Below, piece after piece: positions 26,704 to 35,882 of a DNA stretch of 42,236 bases. Each line of letters begins with the position of its first letter. Position 1 is the first letter of the stretch. Below the pieces are notes generated by a model. That model was not told where the DNA came from. It searched no databases and was given only the letters and a program-made list of their open reading frames with translations. The stretch is taken from assembly GCA_024709955.1 (NCBI GenBank), contig JANJVS010000008.1, forward strand, positions 1 through 42,236, given 5' to 3'. The DNA is from Rhodocyclaceae bacterium. Its GTDB lineage: Bacteria; Pseudomonadota; Gammaproteobacteria; Burkholderiales; Rhodocyclaceae. The position numbers and the translations under genes are program-made.

Positions 26704-26740
26704 ATCCCGCGGGCGGGCCTGCGCCCGCCTAGTCCGGGAT
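26704..26740 (+). other. Nested hairpin between hom and the next ORF
   Basis: ATCCCG (26704-26709) pairs with CGGGAT (26735-26740); inner GGCGGGC-CTGC-GCCCGCC (26712-26729). Confidence 0.5.
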
Positions 26741-26746
26741 ACGCCG

Positions 26747-27892
26747 ATGCTGGTCTATCTCGGCTGCTGCGCGGTCCTGGCCTTCGCGGCGGCGCTGGTG
26801 GCCGCCCTGGCCACCGTCCCGCCAGCGCCGACATTCCATCTAGCCTTCGCCGCCGGTGCGCTGCCGCTGGTGTTCGGCGCCATCATCCATTTCGTGCCGG
26901 TGCTGACGCGCAGCGGCAAGCCACCGCGCGCCATCCGCCTGCTGCCGCTGCCCGTGCAGCTCGCTGGCGCCGTCACGCCGCTGGCACTTGCCGGCGTCCT
27001 GCCCTACTGGAGCCTGCATGCCGCAGCCAGCGCGGTGGCGCTGGCCGCGCTGCTCATGATCGCGTGGATTTCCCGCTGCCTGCGCGCCACCCTCGGCGCG
27101 CCGCATCCGGGGGCGCGCTGGTACGGCGCGGCGCTGCTCTGCCTGTTCTTCGCCGTCAGCCTCGTTCCGCTCTGGCTCGCCCTGCCCGAACTGCGCGCGC
27201 CCCTGCGGCTCTTCCACCTCCATCTCAATACCCTCGGCTTCATCGGGTTGGCCGCTCTCGGCACCCTGCCGGTACTGCTGCCGACCGCGCTCGGGCGTCC
27301 CGATGCGGACGCGGCGAACCGGCTGCGTCGCGATCTGGTGCCCGCCAGCGCCGGCGCGCTGCTGGTGGCCGCCGGCGCGGCCGGCGCATTCTGGCTGGCC
27401 TTGCCGGGAGCGGCCCTGTTGCTGTGGGTGGTCGGCCGCGATTTCGCGGCCTGGCGGCGCACTTTCGGCTGGCGGACGATCGGTCGCGACGGCGCGGCCT
27501 TGCCGCTCGCAGGCGCGACGTTCGGCTTCGCGCTGCTATTGCCGTTCGGGGCGGTGCATGGCCTGGGCTGGTTGCCGGCGCGGCCGGCGATCGCCGGCTT
27601 TGCCGTGCTGTTCCTGCTGCCGCTGGTCACCGGCGCGCTGAGCCAGCTGCTACCCGTCTGGCGCCATCCCGGTCCGGATTCGCCGCGCCGCCGCGCGTTG
27701 CGCGCGCGGCTCGTTCGCGGCGGCGGCTGGCGCGCCGCGCTGTTCTTCGCCGGCGGCCTGCTGCTGGCGCTCGACGTCCAGTCCGGGCTGGTGGGGGCGG
27801 GGGCCGGACTGGCCTGGTTCGCCGTCGACCTGCTGCGGGCCTTCCGGCTGGACAGGCCCGGGGCCAGCGACGATAATCGCGCCCTGCCTTAG
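26747..27892 (+). CDS. Polytopic membrane protein of unknown function between hom and thrC
   Basis: 381 aa, strongly hydrophobic, about 11-12 TM-like segments; His-containing GAIIHFVPVLTR and RLFHLHLNTLGFIGLAALGTLPVLLP. Confidence 0.75.
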   Translation: MLVYLGCCAVLAFAAALVAALATVPPAPTFHLAFAAGALPLVFGAIIHFVPVLTRSGKPPRAIRLLPLPVQLAGAVTPLALAGVLPYWSLHAAASAVALAALLMIAWISRCLRATLGAPHPGARWYGAALLCLFFAVSLVPLWLALPELRAPLRLFHLHLNTLGFIGLAALGTLPVLLPTALGRPDADAANRLRRDLVPASAGALLVAAGAAGAFWLALPGAALLLWVVGRDFAAWRRTFGWRTIGRDGAALPLAGATFGFALLLPFGAVHGLGWLPARPAIAGFAVLFLLPLVTGALSQLLPVWRHPGPDSPRRRALRARLVRGGGWRAALFFAGGLLLALDVQSGLVGAGAGLAWFAVDLLRAFRLDRPGASDDNRALP

Positions 27893-27914
27893 CCACGAAC
27901 CTCTTTTTCTTCCC

Positions 27915-29342
27915 ATGAAATACATCTCGACGCGCGGCGGCGCCGCTCCGCAGGCCTTTTCCGACATTCTCCTCGGCGGCCTGGCCCCAGACGGCGGTCT
28001 CTATCTGCCCGAAAGCTATCCGCAAGTCTCCGCCGCCGAACTCGCCGAATGGCGCGAGCTGCCCTATCACGCCCTGGCCCTGCGCATCCTGCAGAAATAT
28101 ATCGACGACATTCCCGCCTGCGACCTGAAGACGCTGGCGGACCGCACCTATACCGCGCAAACCTATCGCCATTGCCGCCCCGGTCGCGACGCGGCCGACA
28201 TCACGCCGCTGACCACGCTGGAGCCGGGCTTCCACCTGCTCGAACTTTCCAACGGCCCGACGCTCGCCTTCAAGGACATGGCGATGCAGCTGCTCGGCAA
28301 CCTGTTCGAGTACGTGCTGGCCAAGCGCGGCGAGACCATCAACATCCTCGGCGCCACCTCGGGAGATACTGGCTCGGCCGCCGAGTACGCGATGCGCGGG
28401 AAAAAAGGCGTGCGCGTCTTCATGCTCTCGCCGGACGGCAAGATGTCCGCCTTCCAGCGCGCCCAGATGTATTCGCTGCCGGACGAGAACATCACCAACA
28501 TCGCGATCCGCGGCATGTTCGACGACTGCCAGGACATCGTCAAGGCGGTGTCCAACGACGCCGCCTTCAAGGCCAGGTACAAGATCGGCGCGGTGAACTC
28601 GATCAATTGGGCGCGCGTGCTGGCCCAGATCGTCTACTACTTCAAGGGCTATTTCGCCGCGACCAAGTCGAACGACGAGCAGGTGGCCTTCTGCGTGCCC
28701 TCGGGCAACTTCGGCAACATCTGCGCCGGCCACATCGCGCGCATGATGGGCCTGCCGGTCGCGCGTCTGGTGCTGGCGACCAACGAGAACGACGTGCTCG
28801 ACGAGTTCTTCCGCTGCGGAGTCTATCGGCCGCGCGGCACGGCGGATACCTATGTGACCTCGAGTCCGTCGATGGATATCTCCAAGGCCTCGAACTTCGA
28901 GCGCTTCATCTTCGACCTGGTCGGGCGCGATCCGGCCGTCGTCAGGGAACTCTGGAACAAGGTGGATGCCGGCGGCAGCTTCGACCTCAACGGCACGCCG
29001 TTCATGGCGCGCCTGCCGGAATTCCGCTTCGCGTCGGGCCGGAGCACCCATGCCGATCGCATCGCGACCATCCGCGCGGTCTGGAACACCTACCGGCTGA
29101 TGATCGACACGCACACCGCCGATGCCGTCAAGGTGGCGCGCGAACACATGCTGGCGGGCGTGCCGATGGTGGTGCTGGAGACGGCTCAGCCGGTCAAGTT
29201 CGCCGAAACGATCCAGGAGGCCCTGGGCTGCGATCCGGTGCGGCCGAAGGAACTGGAGGGGATCGAGGCGCTGCCGCAGCGCGTCGAGGTGATGGATGCC
29301 GACGCGGCGGCGGTCAAGGCGCTGATTGCCGCGCGCTGCTAG
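27915..29342 (+). CDS. thrC: Threonine synthase
   Basis: MKYISTRGGAAPQAFSDILLGGLAPDGGLYLPE; LELSNGPTLAFKDMAMQLLG; GATSGDTGSAAEYAM. Confidence 0.97.
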   Translation: MKYISTRGGAAPQAFSDILLGGLAPDGGLYLPESYPQVSAAELAEWRELPYHALALRILQKYIDDIPACDLKTLADRTYTAQTYRHCRPGRDAADITPLTTLEPGFHLLELSNGPTLAFKDMAMQLLGNLFEYVLAKRGETINILGATSGDTGSAAEYAMRGKKGVRVFMLSPDGKMSAFQRAQMYSLPDENITNIAIRGMFDDCQDIVKAVSNDAAFKARYKIGAVNSINWARVLAQIVYYFKGYFAATKSNDEQVAFCVPSGNFGNICAGHIARMMGLPVARLVLATNENDVLDEFFRCGVYRPRGTADTYVTSSPSMDISKASNFERFIFDLVGRDPAVVRELWNKVDAGGSFDLNGTPFMARLPEFRFASGRSTHADRIATIRAVWNTYRLMIDTHTADAVKVAREHMLAGVPMVVLETAQPVKFAETIQEALGCDPVRPKELEGIEALPQRVEVMDADAAAVKALIAARC

Positions 29343-29361
29343 CGCAGGGGGGGGCTGGCGT

Positions 29362-29499
29362 CTAGAGGTAGATCACGGCCGGGAAAACCGTGACCGCCAG
29401 CGCCAGCACCAGCCATTCGAGGTTGTAGCGGGCCAGCACGCCGGTGAAGTGCAGGACCAGAATCACGATGGCGACGAGGTAATACAGAATGAACAGCAT
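29362..29499 (-). CDS. Small hydrophobic protein (45 aa)
   Basis: MLFILYYLVAIVILVLHFTGVLARYNLEWLVLALAVTVFPAVIYL; two TM-like segments; upstream GGGAGA possible ribosome-binding site. Confidence 0.5.
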   Translation of the reverse strand: MLFILYYLVAIVILVLHFTGVLARYNLEWLVLALAVTVFPAVIYL

Positions 29500-29629
29500 G
29501 GCGGCGATCTCCCGGGGCTGGCAGCTGACAGCTGAAGCTGACTCGGTATTGTTACGATCGATTATATGCATAAGTGTCGCATAGTGCCTATTCATGGGCA
29601 TCTCGCGCAAAAAATCTTCGCTTTCCCCC

Positions 29630-29660
29630 TTGACGAGCGGGTCGGTTATCCAGTTAGAAT
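29630..29660 (+). promoter_or_regulatory. Candidate promoter of the HU gene
   Basis: TTGACG (29630-29635) and TAGAAT (29655-29660), 19-nt spacer (longer than ideal). Confidence 0.4.
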
Positions 29661-29703
29661 GATTTCTGGCTATGTAGCCTTTCATCTTGAGGAGCAGACC
29701 AAT

Positions 29704-30000
29704 ATGAACAAAGGGGATCTCATCGAAATCGCCGCCAAGGAAGCCGACATCAGCAAGGCTGCCGCCGGCAAGGCGCTGGACGCGATCATCGATGCCGTCG
29801 TCAAGTCCGTCGCCAAGGGCAATGCCGTGACGCTGGTGGGTTTCGGTACCTTCAAGGCCGCCAAGCGCGCCGCGCGCACCGGCGTGAATCCCAAGACCGG
29901 CGAGAAGCTGAAGATCGCCGCGACCACCGTGCCGCGCTTCACCGCCGGCGCCGGCTTCAAGACCGCGGTGGCGGGCAAGAAGAAGGTCGCCAAGAAATAA
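29704..30000 (+). CDS. HU-family nucleoid DNA-binding protein
   Basis: MNKGDLIEIAAKEADISKAAAGKALDAIIDAVVKSVAKGNAVTLVGFGTFKAAKRAARTGVNPKTGEKLKIAATTVPRFTAGAGFK. Confidence 0.95.
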   Translation: MNKGDLIEIAAKEADISKAAAGKALDAIIDAVVKSVAKGNAVTLVGFGTFKAAKRAARTGVNPKTGEKLKIAATTVPRFTAGAGFKTAVAGKKKVAKK

Positions 30001-30026
30001 TCGGTCGCACAGGTTTTGCACACCCG

Positions 30027-30061
30027 CAGGGGCGCGGTCAACCACCGCGCCCCTGTTGTTT
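30027..30061 (+). terminator. Bidirectional terminator between the HU gene and the MFS gene
   Basis: CAGGGGCGCGGT-CAACC-ACCGCGCCCCTG followed by TTGTTTTTT; MFS stop codon (30038-30040) lies inside the hairpin. Confidence 0.85.
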
Positions 30062-31255
30062 TTTGAGCTGGCCGAAGTAGGCGATGCCGAGCAGCAGCGC
30101 CAGCAGACCGCAGCCCAGCAGGGATTGGCGCACGCCGATCCGCTCGGCGAGGGCGCCGACCGTCAGGCTGCCGAGGGGCGCGATGCCGAGGAAGGCGGTG
30201 GAGAAGATCGCCATCACGCGGCCGCGGTATTCGTCCTCCACCACCGTCTGGATCAGCGTGTTGCTGCCGGCGACCATCAGGATGGTCGCGAAGCCGAGCA
30301 GCGTCAGCAGCGGATACGCCCATGGCAGCGCGGGCACGAGGGCGAAGCAGGCGAGCGCCGCGCCACCGCCGAGGGCGGCGCCCGCCACCAGCCGGTCGAG
30401 GCCGTGACCCTTGCCGAGACCGCCGCGCAAGGCGAGGAAGAGGGCGGCGCAGAGCGAGCCGGCGCCCGCGCTGCCGATCAGGTTGCCGTAGGTGCTGGCG
30501 TCGCCGAGGAACAGGTCGCGCGCGAACACCGGCATCATCACCGCGTAGGGCGTGACGAGGAAGCTGAAGCCGGCCACCATCAGCAGCGGCAGGCGGATGC
30601 GCGGTTCGCCGAAGGCATGGGCGAGTCCGGCGCGCAGGGCGGCGAGGGGGTGCTGCGGCCGCCGGGGCGGACTGCGCTCCACCCGGATCGCCGCGAGCGC
30701 GGCCAACACCCCGAGGTAGGACAGGGCGTTGAGCAGGAAACAGGCGGCTTCGCCGACGCCGGCCACCAGCAGTCCGGCCAGGGTCGGACCGATGAAGCGC
30801 GAGCCGTTCATCAGCAGCGAGTTGAGGCCGATGGCGTTGGCCAGGTCGGCCTTGGCCTGCACCAGCTGGGCGATGAAGGCCTGGCGCGCCGGCAGGTCCA
30901 CGGCGTTGATGCAGCCGAGCAGGAAGGCGAGCGCCACCAGCAGGGCGGGCGTCGCGCTGTCCGTGGCGGCGAGGCCGAACAGCGCCAGCGCCTGCAGCAT
31001 CGACAGGAACTGGGTCCACAGCAGCAGCCGGCGCCGGTCGACGCGGTCGTTCCATACGCCCGCCACGGTGCTGAACAGCAGGATCGGAATCTGGCTGGCG
31101 AAGCCGACCAGGCCGAGCACCGTGGTCGAGCCGCTCAGCCGGTAGGCCAGCCAGATCATGGCGATCTGCTGCATCCAGGTGCCAACCAGGGAGATCAGCT
31201 GGCCGACGAAGAACAGGCGGAAGTTGCGCGAGCGCAGCGCGGGAAGGGCCTTCAT
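30038..31255 (-). CDS. MFS transporter (EntS/enterobactin-exporter-like)
   Basis: MKALPALRSRNFRLFFVGQLISLVGTWMQQIAMIWLAYRLSGS; WNDRVDRRRLLLWTQ; PARQAFIAQLV. Confidence 0.9.
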   Translation of the reverse strand: MKALPALRSRNFRLFFVGQLISLVGTWMQQIAMIWLAYRLSGSTTVLGLVGFASQIPILLFSTVAGVWNDRVDRRRLLLWTQFLSMLQALALFGLAATDSATPALLVALAFLLGCINAVDLPARQAFIAQLVQAKADLANAIGLNSLLMNGSRFIGPTLAGLLVAGVGEAACFLLNALSYLGVLAALAAIRVERSPPRRPQHPLAALRAGLAHAFGEPRIRLPLLMVAGFSFLVTPYAVMMPVFARDLFLGDASTYGNLIGSAGAGSLCAALFLALRGGLGKGHGLDRLVAGAALGGGAALACFALVPALPWAYPLLTLLGFATILMVAGSNTLIQTVVEDEYRGRVMAIFSTAFLGIAPLGSLTVGALAERIGVRQSLLGCGLLALLLGIAYFGQLKKQQGRGG

Positions 31256-31395
31256 GGCCCCATGCTAAGCGAAATCGCCGCGCGCCGATCGCTTGAAAAG
31301 GCCGCCCGGCAAGGACTGGCGGCTTGCATGGCCTGCGATTAGAATGTCCGCGTGCCTTTACTCGGCCGGTCGGAACGGCCGGCCCATGATCCCTC

Positions 31396-32508
<1,113 letters not shown>

Positions 32509-32569
32509 GGACAGGCGGAGCGGCCCGGCGGCACCGTGCCGCCAGCGCCGACTTGCGCGAGGGAACGCG

Positions 32570-35500
32570 ATGAAGCTGCGCACGAAGATGTGGCTGGTGC
32601 TGGGGCTGGTGGTGGCGGCGGTGCTGACGATCGATATCGTCGCCGCCTATCAGAAGATCGCCGCCGACCATCGCGCCGAACAGGAATTCGACGCCAAGAC
32701 CATCCGGGCGATGCTGATGGCGACGCGGCGCGTCTACCAACAGCAGTTCCTCGCCAGCGGCCTGCCGGTGAATGACGAGACCGTCGGCTTCCTGCCGGCG
32801 CACGCCCTGTCGCGCATTTCGCGGGACTTTTCCCACTGGGATGCTTCGGGCATCGTCTTCAACAACGTCTCCGACCGGCCGCGCAATCCCGCCAATCGCG
32901 CCGACCGCTTCGAGCTGGAGGCGATGGAGTGGTTCCGCGCCAACCCGCAGGCGGAGGAACGCATGCTGCCGATCCGCGACGACCGTGGCACCGGCTGGTT
33001 CCTCTATACCGCGCCGATCTGGATCGAGGGCTACTGCCTGCGCTGCCACGGCGCCGAGGAGGACGCGCCCGCGAGCATCCGCCAGAACTACGCGGAGTCC
33101 TACGGCTACCGGGAGGGCGAGCTGCGCGGCGTGATGAGCATCAAGCTGCCGCTGGCGCGCTACGAGGAAAGCCTGCGGCAGCGCTGGCTGGAACGAATGA
33201 CGCGCGACCTGCTCGGCTTCGCGGTCCTGTTCGGCGTGCTCGGAATGCTGATGGACCGCCTGGTGCTGCGCCGCCTGCGGAACCTCAACGAGGGCACGCG
33301 GCGCCTGGCGGCGGGGGACCTGCGCGCGCGCGCGCAGGTCGATGGCGCGGACGAGATGAGCGAGCTCGCGCGGGGCTTCAACCGCATGGCCGAGGAGGTG
33401 GCGGCGCGCGAGCAGATGCTGGCGCTGCAGCACCGCAAGCTCGACGCGATCCTGCAGGCGGTGCCGGTGGGCATCGGTGTGGCGGTCAATCGCGTGTTCA
33501 CCGAGGTGAACAGCCATCTCAGCGAGATGCTCGGCTATAGCCGCGACGAGCTGCTCGATCGGGACGCGCGCGTGGCCTACGATGACGACGCCGAATACGC
33601 GCGCGTCGGCCGCATGATGGTCGAGCGGGTCGGCGGCGCGGGCTTCGGCAGCATCGAGACGCGCTGGCGGCGCAAGGACGGCCAGGCGATCGACGTGCTG
33701 CTCAGCGCGGGGGCGCTGGCGGCGGACGACCTGGCGCAGGGCGTGGTGTTCGCGGCCCTCGACATTTCGGCGACCAAGCGCAACCAGGCCGAGCTCGAAC
33801 GCCACCGCCTGCACCTGGAGGAGCTGGTGCGCGAGCGCACGCGCCAGTTCGAGGAGGCGCGCGCGGCGGCGGAGGCGGCCAGCCGCGCCAAGAGCGCCTT
33901 CCTCGCCAACATGAGCCACGAGATCCGCACGCCGATGAACGCCATCATCGGCCTGACGCACCTGCTGCAGCGCGACAGCGCCGATCCGGTGCAGCAGGGC
34001 CGCATCGCCAAGGTGGGCGAGGCGGCCCAGCACCTGCTGGCGCTGATCAACGACATCCTCGACATCTCGAAGATCGAGGCCGGCCGCATGTCGCTCGAAG
34101 TGGCCGACTTCGAGCTCGACCACGTGCTGGAGAACGTCTGCGCCCTGGTCGCGGAAAAGGCGCAGACGCGCGGCCTGGAACTGATCGTGGACATCGATGC
34201 GGCGCTGATGCGCGCCACCCAGCTGCGCGGCGATCCGACGCGGCTCACCCAGGCGGTGCTCAACTACGTCGGCAACGCCGTGAAATTCACCACCGCGGGC
34301 AGCATCACCGTGCGCGCGCGGCTGGTCGAGGAGGGCGCCGAGGACATGCTGGTGCGCATCGAGGTCGAGGATACCGGCATCGGCATCGCTCCCCAGGACA
34401 TGGCGCGCCTGTTCATCGCCTTCGAGCAGGCCGATACCTCGACGACGCGCAAGTACGGCGGCACCGGCCTCGGTCTCGCCATCAACCGCCGCCTCGCCGC
34501 GCTGATGGGCGGCGAGGTCGGCGCGACGAGCACGCCGGGCGTCGGCAGCTGCTTCTGGATCACCGCGCGCCTCGGCAAGAGCAGCCGCTCGGCGCGCCAG
34601 GTCAGCGCCAGCCTCAAGGAGCGCCGCGCCCTAGTGGTGGATGGCCTGGCCGGCGCCCAGGCCGTGCTGCGCAGCATGCTCGCGAGTCTCGGCCTGCGCG
34701 TCGAGACGGTGGCGGACGGGGCCGGCGCGCTCGCCGCGATCAGCGAGGCGGACGGCGAAAACCTGCCCTACGACTGCGTGCTGGTGGATTGGCGCACGCC
34801 GGACATCGAGGCTGGCGCTCTGGCGCGCCGCATCCTGCAGCTCGACCTGCGCCATGCCTTCCCCCGCCTGCTGGCGGTGGCGCCGCCGACCGACGACGTG
34901 CGCGCGGCGGCGCGGGCGGCGGGCTATGCCGCCCTGCTCGGCAAGCCGGTGAGCCTGTCCTCGATCCACGACAGCCTGCTGCGCCTGTTCGCCGCCAGCG
35001 CGGTGCCCCCGATCGCCGCCGGCCAGACCAGCGCGGCCGAGCAGACGCTGCGGCGCACGCACGGTGGCGCCAGCATCCTGCTGGCCGAGGATAACCCGAT
35101 CAACCAGGAGGTGGCCCTGGACCTGCTGCGCACGGCCGGCCTCGACGTATCGCTTGCCGCCAACGGCGTCGAGGCGGTGGCGCAGGCACGGACGCGTCGC
35201 TTCGACCTGATCCTGATGGACGTGCAGATGCCCGAGCTCGACGGTCTCGACGCGACGCGCCAGATCCGCGGCCTGCCCGGTTACGCCGAGGTGCCGATCC
35301 TGGCGATGACGGCCAACGCCTTCGACGACGACCGTGCCCAGTGCCTGGCCGCCGGCATGAACGACCATATCGCCAAGCCGGTCATGCCCGAAAGGTTCTA
35401 TGCCAAGCTGCAGCAATGGCTGCCGGCGCATGACGGTCTCCCCATGCTCCCGCCGGCGCACCCCGCGGGAAGCACCCTGGGGACGCCGGCTTCCGCGACG

Positions 35501-35875
35501 CCCGGCGCGGCCGCACCGCGCATTCCCGGCCTCGACGTCGCCGCCGGGCTGGCCTCGGTGGGGGGGCGCCTCGCGGGCTACCGGCGCGTGCTCGACCTGT
35601 TCGTCACGCACCATGGCGACGACGCTGCGCGCCTGCGGCAGGCGCTGCGCGACGGCCAGGCCACCGAGGCGCGCCGGCTCGCCCACACCCTGAAGGGCGC
35701 GGCGGCGACCCTGGGGGCGACGGAGGTCTCCGCCCTGGCCAAGGAACTCGAAGCGGGCCTGCACGATGGCGCCGGCAGCGCCGAGCTCGACGGCAGCCTG
35801 GCGCGGCTGGATGACGCGCTGCGCGCCCTGCTGGCCCCGCTGCGGGAGTATCTCGCCGCCGCCAGCGCGGAGTGA
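32570..35875 (+). CDS. Hybrid histidine kinase with periplasmic c-haem (DUF3365/Tll0287-like) sensor: sensor-TM-HAMP-PAS-HisKA-HATPase-REC-REC-HPt
   Basis: Start ATG 32570; [12 protein letters not shown] haem motif; [23 protein letters not shown]-box; [18 protein letters not shown] ([12 protein letters not shown]...[13 protein letters not shown]); HPt [16 protein letters not shown]. Confidence 0.93.
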   Translation: MKLRTKMWLVLGLVVAAVLTIDIVAAYQKIAADHRAEQEFDAKTIRAMLMATRRVYQQQFLASGLPVNDETVGFLPAHALSRISRDFSHWDASGIVFNNVSDRPRNPANRADRFELEAMEWFRANPQAEERMLPIRDDRGTGWFLYTAPIWIEGYCLRCHGAEEDAPASIRQNYAESYGYREGELRGVMSIKLPLARYEESLRQRWLERMTRDLLGFAVLFGVLGMLMDRLVLRRLRNLNEGTRRLAAGDLRARAQVDGADEMSELARGFNRMAEEVAAREQMLALQHRKLDAILQAVPVGIGVAVNRVFTEVNSHLSEMLGYSRDELLDRDARVAYDDDAEYARVGRMMVERVGGAGFGSIETRWRRKDGQAIDVLLSAGALAADDLAQGVVFAALDISATKRNQAELERHRLHLEELVRERTRQFEEARAAAEAASRAKSAFLANMSHEIRTPMNAIIGLTHLLQRDSADPVQQGRIAKVGEAAQHLLALINDILDISKIEAGRMSLEVADFELDHVLENVCALVAEKAQTRGLELIVDIDAALMRATQLRGDPTRLTQAVLNYVGNAVKFTTAGSITVRARLVEEGAEDMLVRIEVEDTGIGIAPQDMARLFIAFEQADTSTTRKYGGTGLGLAINRRLAALMGGEVGATSTPGVGSCFWITARLGKSSRSARQVSASLKERRALVVDGLAGAQAVLRSMLASLGLRVETVADGAGALAAISEADGENLPYDCVLVDWRTPDIEAGALARRILQLDLRHAFPRLLAVAPPTDDVRAAARAAGYAALLGKPVSLSSIHDSLLRLFAASAVPPIAAGQTSAAEQTLRRTHGGASILLAEDNPINQEVALDLLRTAGLDVSLAANGVEAVAQARTRRFDLILMDVQMPELDGLDATRQIRGLPGYAEVPILAMTANAFDDDRAQCLAAGMNDHIAKPVMPERFYAKLQQWLPAHDGLPMLPPAHPAGSTLGTPASATPGAAAPRIPGLDVAAGLASVGGRLAGYRRVLDLFVTHHGDDAARLRQALRDGQATEARRLAHTLKGAAATLGATEVSALAKELEAGLHDGAGSAELDGSLARLDDALRALLAPLREYLAAASAE

Positions 35876-35882
35876 CTTCGTC

